This document shows positions 43,780 to 53,265 of a stretch of 64,000 nt of DNA, one piece after another. The DNA lies in NCBI RefSeq assembly GCF_039543505.1, contig NZ_BAABJW010000003.1, positions 124,001 to 188,000 on the forward strand. The letters are read 5' to 3'. The position numbers and the translations under genes were made by a program. Positions within the stretch are counted from its first letter, which is position 1. Each line of letters starts with the position of its first letter. The notes beneath the pieces were generated by a model, which saw nothing but the letters and a program-made list of their open reading frames with translations, was not told where the DNA came from and did not search any database. This stretch comes from Litoribaculum gwangyangense. GTDB lineage: Bacteria; Bacteroidota; Bacteroidia; Flavobacteriales; Flavobacteriaceae.

Positions 43780-44631
43780 TTAATAACCAGCTGTATTAAA
43801 ATTGAGCATTTGTTTAATTTTATTGTAAACCTCGGGAAATTGCGCCTTAAAGTCTTTCGGTGTTTCTATAAAATTTTCAATGGCTACCGCCAAAAACTCA
43901 AATTGATTGGTAAATGCATAATTTCGAAAATAATGAGAGGCTAGTAAATTATCTTTTAAATTATGATTGGTTGATAACAATAATGACAATTCCTTAAATG
44001 AATCACTAAAAATAGTTGAGCTTACATCACGTTCCTTCATGCTATTTAAATGGATAGCATGGGTAATTTCATGTATACCTAAATTCAAATTATCATTTTC
44101 TATAGCGAATCCTTGTTTGAAGTCTTCCCATGATAAAACCAAAGCTCCAAGCCTGGGATTAAATTCACCTTTATGGTAGGTATTATTGGAATTAGAAAAA
44201 AACTTTTTGGGATATATTACAATTTTTGAAATAAGGCCGATATAAAAATCCCTAAAACCAAAAGTAAGCATAACCGCGGTTGCCGATATTAGGACTATCA
44301 TTTCATCTGTAACATTCAAACCCTCTCTACCAATAAAATCCTTGTCTTTTATAAATGAAGCCAGACGGTGTTCAAAAAACTTTTTCTCTTTTTCAGTTAA
44401 TTTATTATAAAATGAAAATTGTTTTTTTAGAATATCTTTTTGATGGTTGTCTAACTTTTTTAAAGTGATATAAAAATGGTTGTATAGTGGTTTTTTGTAT
44501 GTCATTACATAACCCATTTCAAACATTTTAAAACTATAGCGTAAAATTATAAACGCCATAATAACTAGAAAAACACCTAATATAATTTGGTTTGTTAAGT
44601 TTAAACTGGTGAAATATAGGTTGGTTGGCAT
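43780..44631 (-). CDS. MtfA-like zinc peptidase with an N-terminal membrane helix
   Basis: The protein has a zinc-peptidase motif H187-E-I-T-H191 inside NLGIHEITHAIHLNS, and the surrounding pattern (VLISATAVMLTFGF; VIYPKKFF; GALVLSWEDFKQGF; NQFEFLAVAIENFIETP) is that of the MtfA/M90 family. E. coli MtfA binds the regulator Mlc and affects glucose uptake, but it is soluble; this one has a membrane helix at residues 12-32, so it faces the envelope or is membrane-tethered. 283 residues. The gene stands alone; the 216 bp upstream of it (44632-44847) hold nothing I can identify. Confidence 0.83.
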   Translation of the reverse strand: MPTNLYFTSLNLTNQIILGVFLVIMAFIILRYSFKMFEMGYVMTYKKPLYNHFYITLKKLDNHQKDILKKQFSFYNKLTEKEKKFFEHRLASFIKDKDFIGREGLNVTDEMIVLISATAVMLTFGFRDFYIGLISKIVIYPKKFFSNSNNTYHKGEFNPRLGALVLSWEDFKQGFAIENDNLNLGIHEITHAIHLNSMKERDVSSTIFSDSFKELSLLLSTNHNLKDNLLASHYFRNYAFTNQFEFLAVAIENFIETPKDFKAQFPEVYNKIKQMLNFNTAGY

Positions 44632-44847
44632 AAACTACTAAACGTATATTTTGAATTTTAATTATAACAGAAAAACTCCAATATATAAATCGAAAATATA
44701 AGGAATAAAAACTAACCTTATATAAATTAAATTTTAAAAGCGTTTATTATATGCTTCATAAAAAAAATATAGGTCTTTGAATTTTATTATGAACAAAAAT
44801 TCAAAAATAACGGATGAGAAATATGAAAATTAATTAAATAAAAAAAA

Positions 44848-45864
44848 TTACCATTCCCAACCAATACCAGTCCTAAATACATAATCTGTTTGAACGGAAT
44901 TAATTGCGGGCTGATTATCGTAGTTAAAAACAAAACCTGCACGAATGAATAAATCCAATGGAAGATCGTATTTCAAATCGAGATTTAAATCGGCACGATA
45001 TCTTCCTTTTTCAGTTAACCCAGAATACCCCATGTAATTAAAAGATAACTCTAAACCATCAACTGCATATAAATTTAATTCAGTACTCAAAGATCCCTCC
45101 CAACTATTAAAACTTTCATCAATATTAGAAAATCTTTCTAGATTATTATTTATACCAATTTTCAAAATCAAATAGGCTTTGTTCGAACTATAAATATAAT
45201 TACCAACACCTAATTGAGAATTAGCACGAATATCAATTAATTGTTCTGTATTTGAAAGAGTAGAAATCGTTAAAATTCCAAACCAATTTTTAAACAATAA
45301 TCGTTTGTAATCTAACAAACCATCGGTTCGTTTAATCGATTCCGTTTCATTTTGAGAAGAACGTATTATATTATAGGTGGCATTAACAGACCACTTATCT
45401 TCATGATATCCTGCCGAGCTACGTAAAGAAAATTGTTGCATATCTCGAGCCTTAAACAAATTAAAGCCTGCCTCTAATGTGGCAGTAAATCGATTATCAA
45501 ATCCATCTTTTAATTGAGCTAAGTATACGATATCGCTAAGATTACAAATCAAATATGTTTCGCTTTCATCAAATATTTTTACTTTCCCGTCGGAAATTGA
45601 TTCTAATCTTCCGTAAATTACTTTACCATCAGCACTTACTAGAAATTGAGACTTCGTATATATTTCTTTGATACTTTGCCACTTTATTTTAAAATTTTCA
45701 TCACCATATGGAATATCTATCTCTAGTACTCCTTTTTCCATTTTCTTGATTTCACCCACCAGTGCAGTGCCTCCATTAAAAACTAGAGAATCAGAAACGG
45801 CGAAAGAAATATTAATACAAAGTAAAAATATAAGAGTAATGGTTTGCCTAAGTTTAATAATCAT
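44848..45864 (-). CDS. DUF481 family outer-membrane beta-barrel protein
   Basis: A signal peptide (LIFLLCINISFAVSD, cleavage near residue 23) is followed by an N-terminal region with small beta-strand repeats (LVFNGGTALVGEIKKMEKG; LVSADGKVIYGRLESISDG) and a C-terminal DUF481 barrel (FTATLEAGFNLFKARDMQQ; YHEDKWSVNATYNI; TGIGWEW). DUF481 proteins are outer-membrane barrels of unknown cargo. It is the last gene of the nine-gene envelope run and follows the alginate-export-like gene by 43 bp. Confidence 0.82.
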   Translation of the reverse strand: MIIKLRQTITLIFLLCINISFAVSDSLVFNGGTALVGEIKKMEKGVLEIDIPYGDENFKIKWQSIKEIYTKSQFLVSADGKVIYGRLESISDGKVKIFDESETYLICNLSDIVYLAQLKDGFDNRFTATLEAGFNLFKARDMQQFSLRSSAGYHEDKWSVNATYNIIRSSQNETESIKRTDGLLDYKRLLFKNWFGILTISTLSNTEQLIDIRANSQLGVGNYIYSSNKAYLILKIGINNNLERFSNIDESFNSWEGSLSTELNLYAVDGLELSFNYMGYSGLTEKGRYRADLNLDLKYDLPLDLFIRAGFVFNYDNQPAINSVQTDYVFRTGIGWEW

Positions 45865-45907
45865 AACATTTTAAATAGTTTTGAAAATCAATTCCACTTG
45901 AAAAGTA

Positions 45908-47323
45908 CTAATAATTAAATACTATATTTACAAATCCGCCAGTCCAAATGGAAGTATCCCCTACAATATTTTCTATCCCATTCCCTGCAAATGACATACT
46001 AAATCCTGCATTGAAAAATATATTTCTATTTATTATTCTATTGTACTCAATAAAAAAATCATTTGCTAAACTGGGTTGGGACACGCCTACAACTACGGTA
46101 GGTATATTATCTGAAAACTCTACTCTAGCGGCTTGTCCGAATTGTATTGGGCTATTTAACTGTTGAGCAGCAATACTTGCATAACGAAATGTAATTATAT
46201 CCTTTTGTGATGGCATCATTCTTATACTTAAGCCAAAGGATTTAACATTCGAATTAATAAAAACCATAGATGATTTTGAACCTGTAGACCATGCACTTGG
46301 TGAGCCTTCATAATATAATGGATCAAAGCGTTCTAAACCTGGTGTATCAGGATCATCACCAGAAAAAATTTGATAAGAGAACATCATTGTAGGTCTCCAA
46401 GTTATATTTGAAAAATCATATCCAATTTGGGCCCTTCCTCCCCAAGCATTCATGTCTATTCTATCATTCCATTCATATGCAAAATCAAGAGCAGTGAACA
46501 GGTTTTTTAATGAACTATTAAAAGGGTAGGTTTTACCATAAAAATTAATGGCATTCAAATCTTCTCTAGCTCCAAAAGTAATTATTGGGGCACCATTGCC
46601 ATTAGGTGCCGCTTGAGGGTAAGGCGCATTAGAATTGATAACATTGACATAACTAATCCCAATATATTCATTTACGGATTCATTTAGATTAAAATCAAAT
46701 CCAAAAATTTCATTTTTCGTATCATTGGAAGGTAACTCGTTAGGATTTATATAAAAAACTGTCGTACTCAATTTGTTACTAGTTAATTTTCCTATTGCAG
46801 ACATTTCCCACGCTTTTCGAGGGCCAAATTTTAGAGCACCTCTTTCAAAACCACTAACACCTCCATTGGCAATTAACATACCAGTTCCTAATTTAAGCTC
46901 TTTAGATCCGACCGAAACATCTAAATTTGATTGTTCAGATAATGAAAATTGATAGCCTAAATGGGCTTCTTCTAGAGTTATTCTCCCAGTATTTTTTTCA
47001 TCAAATGCATCTGTACCCAAAGTAGAAGAAGCTACTGCCGAAATTTTACCATAGAATTTAGATTTTCCTGAAGGCATTGTAAATCCCATTCCAGGTTTAA
47101 CGTAGGATTCTAGCCATTGGGTATCAGAGTTGTAATCTAACTGAGGAACGTCTGCTAAGTTCCAAAACAAATTGGTTTCTGCCACTGCATTGGAACCAAA
47201 CTGTAAATAGCCCTGAACTTTTAAATTTTCGGAGTCATGCAATTTCAGAAAGTTTGTTTCCTGAGCGCTGATATGATTAATAAACAAAAAGAAACCTAAA
47301 TAGAATAAAAGTTTTAATTTCAT
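45908..47323 (-). CDS. Outer-membrane porin resembling the alginate-export family
   Basis: A signal peptide (FFLFINHISAQ) precedes a 450-residue beta-barrel with many alternating strands. The pattern GYLQFGSNAVAETNLF, RITLEEAHLGYQFSLSEQ, VSVGSKELKLGTGMLI and GGRAQIGYDFSNITWRPTMMFSY resembles the alginate-export (AlgE-like) porin family of Bacteroidota. It ends with VNIVFNY, a good outer-membrane C-terminus. The solute is unknown, and there are no alginate genes nearby. It lies 36 bp after the META gene. Confidence 0.75.
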   Translation of the reverse strand: MKLKLLFYLGFFLFINHISAQETNFLKLHDSENLKVQGYLQFGSNAVAETNLFWNLADVPQLDYNSDTQWLESYVKPGMGFTMPSGKSKFYGKISAVASSTLGTDAFDEKNTGRITLEEAHLGYQFSLSEQSNLDVSVGSKELKLGTGMLIANGGVSGFERGALKFGPRKAWEMSAIGKLTSNKLSTTVFYINPNELPSNDTKNEIFGFDFNLNESVNEYIGISYVNVINSNAPYPQAAPNGNGAPIITFGAREDLNAINFYGKTYPFNSSLKNLFTALDFAYEWNDRIDMNAWGGRAQIGYDFSNITWRPTMMFSYQIFSGDDPDTPGLERFDPLYYEGSPSAWSTGSKSSMVFINSNVKSFGLSIRMMPSQKDIITFRYASIAAQQLNSPIQFGQAARVEFSDNIPTVVVGVSQPSLANDFFIEYNRIINRNIFFNAGFSMSFAGNGIENIVGDTSIWTGGFVNIVFNY

Positions 47324-47359
47324 GAGGTTGGTTTTTAATATTGTGTGATACTTTATTTG

Positions 47360-48382
47360 TTAATCTACTTTCCTATAAGCCAATATTTCTTTCCCTTCTA
47401 AGTTGTAAAAGATCAAAATATTATCTTTAAATTCATATCTATTAATGTCTTTCAATGCTTTCATATAGCGTTGAGGGTATTCCATTTCAGGACACATTTT
47501 ACGTGTACTGCCTGTATTTTCTATTACAATTTTTTCATTGGACAGTTCTGAAATGGACCCGAAATATTCGTTACAGCCATCATTGCCAAATATCTTCATT
47601 TCATGGGTATTGACCTCTAATTGTGGAACTGTTACCATACGATTAATAGGAAACCCTTCTACCCTAACTGCTGCCCAAATATCATGGAGTCTATCACGGT
47701 TACTTGTTTGCTGTTGAGACATAAAACCTAAAATTACGTTGTTGTCTTTATCAAATAACTGCAGTTCTCCTTCTATAACTTTAAAGGAACTTACTTTATT
47801 AAGTAAATTAAAATATTGGTCTTCATAGTTCTTTTCGGGACAGAGCATTAAAGTACTAGCACTTTTGGACATTTGGATTTCTTGTAATCCAAGTTGAAGA
47901 ATTTTACCACTGAAGGCGTTACAACCACCATTTCCTCCAAAAATCATTTCAGATAGATCAATCTGTAATACTGGTACTTGAATGCTGTCATTTAGCTTTT
48001 CACCTTCTATTGTACCCAAAATCCATCTTGTATTTAACTGTAATCTAGGATCTTGTAGACTATCCAACACTTTTAACACACGGTAACCAATTGATGGTGC
48101 ATCGGCCAATTGTTCGGATTCCTCTAATTTCATTTCTTCCAATTGGACCTTTTGAAGTTGTCCAAGTTTAAAATCAAATCCTTGAATTTCTGCACCAAAT
48201 AGTTCCCATTTTGCATTATCTAGAGTTTCTGTCCTTGATACGAGAAGACATGATGATTTCCCTACACCAAGATCACATGTTGTTTTAAATCCACTTATCC
48301 ATATAACTGATGTTTTATTTTTCATCATAGAACAAGAAACTAATGTCAGGAGAGAAAACATTAATAAAGCTATATTTTTCAT
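47360..48382 (-). CDS. Lipoprotein with DUF4377 and two META domains
   Basis: A lipoprotein signal ends at Cys17 (LLTLVSCSMM). The region of about residues 25-115 matches DUF4377 (CLLVSRTETLDNAKWELFGAEIQGF). Two META/HslJ-like domains follow, each with the GGNGGCNAFSG / FGNDGCNEYFGS core and a late MLCPE / KMCPE motif (about residues 118-225 and 235-338). META proteins are small envelope lipoproteins linked with stress or antibiotic tolerance, but the mechanism is unknown. It is part of the nine-gene run and sits 8 bp after the coiled-coil lipoprotein gene. Confidence 0.82.
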   Translation of the reverse strand: MKNIALLMFSLLTLVSCSMMKNKTSVIWISGFKTTCDLGVGKSSCLLVSRTETLDNAKWELFGAEIQGFDFKLGQLQKVQLEEMKLEESEQLADAPSIGYRVLKVLDSLQDPRLQLNTRWILGTIEGEKLNDSIQVPVLQIDLSEMIFGGNGGCNAFSGKILQLGLQEIQMSKSASTLMLCPEKNYEDQYFNLLNKVSSFKVIEGELQLFDKDNNVILGFMSQQQTSNRDRLHDIWAAVRVEGFPINRMVTVPQLEVNTHEMKIFGNDGCNEYFGSISELSNEKIVIENTGSTRKMCPEMEYPQRYMKALKDINRYEFKDNILIFYNLEGKEILAYRKVD

Positions 48383-48390
48383 AATTAAGT

Positions 48391-49560
48391 TTAAGATTTA
48401 CGTTTACCTATTAAGTAGCCTATATAAAATGGTAATCCTAGTACTACTATAAAGAGTAAAATAAAGTACATTATCAAGTTTCTTAAGGTTTTTCCTATGC
48501 TGGCAATAGCTTTTTCAACACCAGATTCTACCAATGTATCAGCCTTGGCCGTTAAAACCATCCGCTCTCTTTTTATAATGGAATCTATAGCAACCCGCTC
48601 CCTATGTATTATTTCGTCAACCGACTGAACATCAGAAGAAAGACTTCGCATAGCCGATTCTATTTCATAATTAAGGCTACTAAAAAGGGGGCCAATATTA
48701 TTTCTGAATTCTTTAATGGCTCTTTCAATAGTTTCTGGAGACCTCTCGGCTATAACAATTAAGCGTTGAAATTGTCGGTCAATTTCTGCCAATTTTGCCT
48801 CAAAATCTAAGGAGTCAAGTCCCTTTTCTTTTAAAAATAATTCTGATTTCCAATTGAAACGTTTACCAGCAGCATCTGAATAATAACCAAATCGGTTGGT
48901 AGCATCTGAAACTACTTCTGATAAGGTTCCCACAGTTTGAACCGCTATACTATCAGGTATTTTATTGAACTCCAAATAGGATTGCCTTACGGATTTATGC
49001 TTAAATTCCTTTTGCAATAACAAAGGTGTGTTATTAGCATAATCTTCCACAAATTCTTTAATTCTTTTAAACTCATCTTTACTCAATACACTCTTAGCAA
49101 TTTTTTGAATTTCTTCTATATTTTGATGAACCGCATCAAGCGCTATTGGCTTATGTGCCCCAAAAACCTGCTCTAGATAAGGGTTTTCGAGCGAATTTCT
49201 TACTTCTAAAAAATAAGCCCAAGTATCTACCAAAGCTATCCTTGGCTCAGTTTGAAAACTAATTTTTCCTAATTCTTCAGATGTTTGTATTTTCCAATGC
49301 AGTGTGTTTAGTTGAACGCTTTTCTCCTTTTTTGATAAATTATGAATACTATCCGCAGCTTGTTCTATTCTGTCCATAGCATTATTAGCGAAACCTTGTG
49401 TTAATAATCTGGTATTCAGATCGACAAGTCCCAATGGTTTCTGTTCACTTTCAATCTTAACGAGGGAACAAGAATTCAAAGACAAAAGAATTGTTAAAAG
49501 CAATAAATTAAATGGTAAATAATTTTTAACCAATAACTTATCTTTAAAAATATTCAACAT
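48391..49560 (-). CDS. Lipoprotein with long helical region and C-terminal membrane anchor
   Basis: The N-terminus has a lipobox at Cys31 (LSLNSCSLV). The remaining 330 residues are mostly charged helix (IEQAADSIHNLSKKEKS; AKLAEIDRQFQRLIVIAERS; RAIKEFRNNIGPLFSSL; IIHRERVAIDSIIKRERM), and the protein ends with a membrane helix (IMYFILLFIVVLGLPFYIGYLI) and a basic tail. Being anchored at both ends, it could span the periplasm or be tethered to the inner membrane by the tail and to a membrane by lipid. I do not recognise a family. It lies 36 bp after the PsiE-like gene. Confidence 0.72.
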   Translation of the reverse strand: MLNIFKDKLLVKNYLPFNLLLLTILLSLNSCSLVKIESEQKPLGLVDLNTRLLTQGFANNAMDRIEQAADSIHNLSKKEKSVQLNTLHWKIQTSEELGKISFQTEPRIALVDTWAYFLEVRNSLENPYLEQVFGAHKPIALDAVHQNIEEIQKIAKSVLSKDEFKRIKEFVEDYANNTPLLLQKEFKHKSVRQSYLEFNKIPDSIAVQTVGTLSEVVSDATNRFGYYSDAAGKRFNWKSELFLKEKGLDSLDFEAKLAEIDRQFQRLIVIAERSPETIERAIKEFRNNIGPLFSSLNYEIESAMRSLSSDVQSVDEIIHRERVAIDSIIKRERMVLTAKADTLVESGVEKAIASIGKTLRNLIMYFILLFIVVLGLPFYIGYLIGKRKS

Positions 49561-49596
49561 AACTTTTTCCTTTTATTTCAGTTTAATAGCTTTTAT

Positions 49597-50061
49597 TCAT
49601 TTTGTTTTTTTGCCAGAAATCCTTTTAATAACAAACGGTTTGTTTATAAAATTAAGCGCTCCTAAAACCAAAACTAAAACTGATATACCTAATAACTTCA
49701 TTCCATCAGTATGTTCAAAATCCATTGCAAATAGATGCCTTACTATGGCTATCATGGCAATTTCATAAATTATAATGAGATATTTAGAATGCTCTTCCGA
49801 TTTAAGAAACACGAAAAACGACTGAATTAGTTCCAGTATAATAGTAAGTAAAAGAATTCCAGCAATAAACCCTTGCACATGTTGCACGAATAAATTCTTA
49901 ACATCAACTGCATTTGTTGAAAAATCAAAAATGGATGTTTTATTGAGCATTGTTCTTACTACTAATAATATCAGCTCTGCAGACGAATAAACCAATATCA
50001 CAAAAAGAACGACTATAATTAGCCAATAAAAAGCTTTAATACATTTTTCTATTAAATTCAT
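49597..50061 (-). CDS. PsiE-like inner membrane protein
   Basis: The 154-residue protein has four hydrophobic helices, at about residues 9-32, 62-84, 92-113 and 122-141, and the pattern of the phosphate-starvation-inducible PsiE family (LELIQSFFVFLKSEEHSKYL; IIYEIAMIAIVRHLFAMD). The function of PsiE is unknown. It is the only plain inner-membrane protein in this run of exported proteins. Spacing to the neighbours is 48 and 36 bp. Confidence 0.7.
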   Translation of the reverse strand: MNLIEKCIKAFYWLIIVVLFVILVYSSAELILLVVRTMLNKTSIFDFSTNAVDVKNLFVQHVQGFIAGILLLTIILELIQSFFVFLKSEEHSKYLIIIYEIAMIAIVRHLFAMDFEHTDGMKLLGISVLVLVLGALNFINKPFVIKRISGKKTK

Positions 50062-50109
50062 ATCTCATAAAGATTTAGTGTTTTTACTATCTTGATTATT
50101 ACATAGGGC

Positions 50110-51198
50110 TCAATAAATAAGTTCAAAATTATTTATCCATAATTCGCTTCCAATAGCACCAGTAAAAAAATCTCCCAAAGCACTAGATGAAAAAACGACC
50201 GTAATATGCGTTGGTGTCGCAGATCCTAGACCCCATGATTCACCATCCTGAATATTTGCATATTCATACTCTAGGTCTGAAGGTGTTAATTCTCCATATT
50301 TTATATCTATTACTAGATTCTCCCAATTAGCAACTTCAATTCCACTTCGAAACCAACCTGTACCAATCCTTTGAATATTATTACCATCTCTTTTTTCCAA
50401 CAAAACATAAATATCGCATTGATCACCTCCCAAAAGTAAATTTCCATCAGCATCCTCATATGAGGATCCAGGAATGTAAATATAATCCAACTTAAAAGCA
50501 TTAGGCCGTCCGTTAAATGGCGTACCAAAATCTATATTGGATCTGGGATCTGTTGGATTTGGGAATTTATCTGTAAATTTTCCAGTAAATAAGGTCGCTG
50601 CCGCCATTCTTACCAATAGTGGCGCCGAAACACTAGTAAGTCGGGCTGCAAAATCACCATCACCGAGGTCTTCAGGATTAGTATTAGCGTCTCCGGCTAT
50701 GGCTAAAGCTCTGTTTGCAGTGCCCCAAACCGTGTTTTCGGCGCTTTCTCCAGGTTGTTGATATCTTCCAACATTATACCATAAATCGAAATCGCTATTT
50801 GGTAATTGAGGGTTGGGTAATGCGGGTATTGCTGTAACTGTCCAAACAGCTGTTGAATTATCTTCCGCTGTCACCGTGTAACTCACAGGCTCTAAAAAAT
50901 TCTGAGGCTCATTTTTTGAGGGAGAAATATTGGCTAAGTTAGAAATTTCTATAATTGATGGGATTAAATCAATTAGTTGAGCTTCCTCACTCATAGGAAT
51001 TATTATACTTCGCAGTTCTTTATTAATCGATGTTAAACCTGCCTGACCAGGCAATTGAAATGCTTTGACTTCTTTAAAAGATGATAGACCGAATTCATCC
51101 TCGCTTATACATGATTCTACAAAGAAAAAACCTAAAAGCATCAAAATGAAAAAAACTTTGAATCTTTTAATGTCGATTGTTATTTTATTGGAATTCAT
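50110..51198 (-). CDS. PCMD-type lipoprotein (putative carbohydrate-binding/metabolism domain)
   Basis: The ATG at 51198 gives a lipoprotein signal with Cys30 (FFFVESCISEDEF). The N-terminal region (about 35-125) is a DUF-type beta-sandwich as in many Bacteroidota lipoproteins (VTAEDNSTAVWTVTAIP). The C-terminal about 240 residues look like the PCMD domain (PF13201): NSDFDLWYNVG, TVWGTANRALAI, GRPNAFKLDYIYIPG and GSELWINNFELIY. PCMD domains are proposed to bind or process carbohydrates, without proof of activity. It lies between a barrel gene and the PsiE-like gene. Confidence 0.78.
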   Translation of the reverse strand: MNSNKITIDIKRFKVFFILMLLGFFFVESCISEDEFGLSSFKEVKAFQLPGQAGLTSINKELRSIIIPMSEEAQLIDLIPSIIEISNLANISPSKNEPQNFLEPVSYTVTAEDNSTAVWTVTAIPALPNPQLPNSDFDLWYNVGRYQQPGESAENTVWGTANRALAIAGDANTNPEDLGDGDFAARLTSVSAPLLVRMAAATLFTGKFTDKFPNPTDPRSNIDFGTPFNGRPNAFKLDYIYIPGSSYEDADGNLLLGGDQCDIYVLLEKRDGNNIQRIGTGWFRSGIEVANWENLVIDIKYGELTPSDLEYEYANIQDGESWGLGSATPTHITVVFSSSALGDFFTGAIGSELWINNFELIY

Positions 51199-51231
51199 AA
51201 TTTTAAGCATATACTTTTATTTGATAATTTT

Positions 51232-51951
51232 CTAAAAATAAAACGCAACCCCGAGATTTAGCTCTAATAAATTCAATCTTAAGTCGATGTTAGTTTGTTC
51301 TATACGCGTTCTATTTGATACATCATCATTTACCACTTCTTTTTCAATGCGAGTTGATAATCCGGCTACATTTACTCTAGTCTCAAAAGCCCAATTTCGG
51401 GTAAAGAAAAGAGCCACTCCTGGACTTACACCGAGTTGAATTTCTAAAAAATCACCCTCAATTTTATCTACATTATCTAATGAGTAAATCCTTTGGAGAG
51501 ATTCTCCAAAAGTAAATCCTAGTTCAGTTTGAATAAGAATTTGCAATTTCCCTTTACCAATGGGAATGTAGTTTCGCATATTTGGCACAAAGGAAATGCC
51601 TCGTTGAAGACGTTTAGAATTTATATTCTCTTCACTTTCACCTAAATAGGTAATGTCTTCACGGGATTGACCATAGCCAATTGATAAACCTAAAGTAAAG
51701 TTTTCTTTTATTGCATAACCTCCATTACCTATTATTCTATAAGTATATCTATCTTGATCTAAGACTTGCCTTAAAAGTTGGTCTTCGTTTTCAGCTTTTC
51801 TCTGATTCAAAGAAAAGGTAAGGGAACTATAAAACCTCCCTTTTTCAATTTTAAAATCCTGGTCAATTGTTGATTCTTCTTGTGAAAATCCGTTGATGGT
51901 TACCAACAATAAAAGAGTAATTGACCAATATAATATAGTTAACTTCATCAT
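51232..51951 (-). CDS. Outer-membrane beta-barrel protein
   Basis: A signal peptide (LLLLVTINGFSQ, cleavage near residue 24) precedes about 215 residues of alternating strands (RFYSSLTFSLNQRK; FTLGLSIGYGQSRED; LQILIQTELGFTFGES; LELNLGVAFYF) with a terminal Phe, the OMP barrel pattern of eight to ten strands. Two start codons are adjacent (ATGATG). It lies 12 bp after the serine hydrolase gene. No specific family beyond the outer-membrane barrel fold can be given. Confidence 0.75.
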   Translation of the reverse strand: MMKLTILYWSITLLLLVTINGFSQEESTIDQDFKIEKGRFYSSLTFSLNQRKAENEDQLLRQVLDQDRYTYRIIGNGGYAIKENFTLGLSIGYGQSREDITYLGESEENINSKRLQRGISFVPNMRNYIPIGKGKLQILIQTELGFTFGESLQRIYSLDNVDKIEGDFLEIQLGVSPGVALFFTRNWAFETRVNVAGLSTRIEKEVVNDDVSNRTRIEQTNIDLRLNLLELNLGVAFYF

Positions 51952-51963
51952 GCCTATTAGGAT

Positions 51964-53262
51964 TTACTTATTCATCAAGTATTTTGCAACAGCATGATAT
52001 GCCGGTAATGAAGTTGGATCAATCTTAGAATTCTTGGCCTCAGGATGGGAGGAAAACCTAACAATAACCATTTCTGCTTTTGGATCTATATAAATAGTTT
52101 GACCGTGAACTCCTCTTGCTGCAAATGACCCGTGTTCGTTGTGAGTTATCCACCACATATCTCGATAACTCCAATTTAATGAACCATAAGAAGATTTTTT
52201 AAATGCCTCCTTGTCACCCCCTTTCATAATGTCATCAATGAGTGCAGATGGAAGAATTTGTTGTTTATTGAAATATCCTTTTTTTCGAATCATTTCTCCA
52301 AACATAGCCATATCCCTCATATTTGCGCTAAATCCACCTCCGGCAAATGCAATCCCGGCACCATCTATCTGATAATATCCATCAAAATGAGTTCCAAGTG
52401 GTTTCCAAATCCTGTCAGAAAGCAACTCAGGAATGCTCTTTCCAGATACTTTAGAAATTATCCAGCCCATGACATCTGTATTTACTGTTTTATATCCAAA
52501 AACTTCCCCATGTTCACCTTCTTTTTGGACCGTTTTCAAATAATCATAATAATTGGTAGGTCCATTGTATGATTGTGGTTTCGGAAAAGGATTACCCGCA
52601 GCCGAAAAAGCCCAAATTTCTGCATTAGGGTTGGAGTAATCTTCGCTATATTTTAATCCAGTTGTCATGTCTAAAATTTGCCTAATCGTGGCATCTCCAA
52701 AGGCCGAGCCTTTTAACTCTGGAATATAATCTGACCCTAATTTATTTTCATCTAAAACTCCCTCTTCAATTAATAAGCCTCCAAGGGTACCAGTAAAGGT
52801 TTTACTTACTGACATTGCTGCATGGAGTCCATCAGGCTTTAATTCACCAAAATACTTTTCATAAATTATTTTCCCCTTATGAAGAATAAGCATTCCATCA
52901 GTATAATTTTTTTCTAAAGACTCTTTCCAGGTCATTAATCCATTAGCATTTGTTGGAGTAAATGTAATGGCATCAATATTATTATCAAGTCTAACTTTAA
53001 ACTTAAAAGTTTTACCGGTAGTTGATTTCACAACTGTAGTTGGCATAAATTGACGCATATGGCAAACGCTATAACGTAATGCAGGAAATTTAAAGAAACT
53101 ACCGTCGATGGCAGACACAATTTTGTCTTTAGGTGGCGGAAAACCTTGCATCCACCCCATTTTTACCGGGTCTGAATCATTAAAATTCAAAGGAGTTTGG
53201 GCAATCAAATCAGTACTAAAGACTGCGGAAAATAGCAAGAAAGAATATAATAATTTTCTCAT
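51964..53262 (-). CDS. Serine hydrolase of the beta-lactamase/class C fold
   Basis: After a signal peptide (LLFSAVFSTDLIAQ) the catalytic S151-x-x-K154 motif is seen in HAAMSVSKTFTGTLG and the Tyr/Asn motif in FGYKTVNTDVMGWII. Together with GMLILHKGKIIYEKYFGEL these place it in the beta-lactamase-related group near 6-aminohexanoate-dimer hydrolases (NylB-like). It is periplasmic or exported; such enzymes hydrolyse esters, amides or D-peptides. It is a 432-residue protein in the middle of an envelope operon, 12 and 3 bp from its neighbours. Confidence 0.87.
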   Translation of the reverse strand: MRKLLYSFLLFSAVFSTDLIAQTPLNFNDSDPVKMGWMQGFPPPKDKIVSAIDGSFFKFPALRYSVCHMRQFMPTTVVKSTTGKTFKFKVRLDNNIDAITFTPTNANGLMTWKESLEKNYTDGMLILHKGKIIYEKYFGELKPDGLHAAMSVSKTFTGTLGGLLIEEGVLDENKLGSDYIPELKGSAFGDATIRQILDMTTGLKYSEDYSNPNAEIWAFSAAGNPFPKPQSYNGPTNYYDYLKTVQKEGEHGEVFGYKTVNTDVMGWIISKVSGKSIPELLSDRIWKPLGTHFDGYYQIDGAGIAFAGGGFSANMRDMAMFGEMIRKKGYFNKQQILPSALIDDIMKGGDKEAFKKSSYGSLNWSYRDMWWITHNEHGSFAARGVHGQTIYIDPKAEMVIVRFSSHPEAKNSKIDPTSLPAYHAVAKYLMNK

Positions 53263-53265
53263 ATA

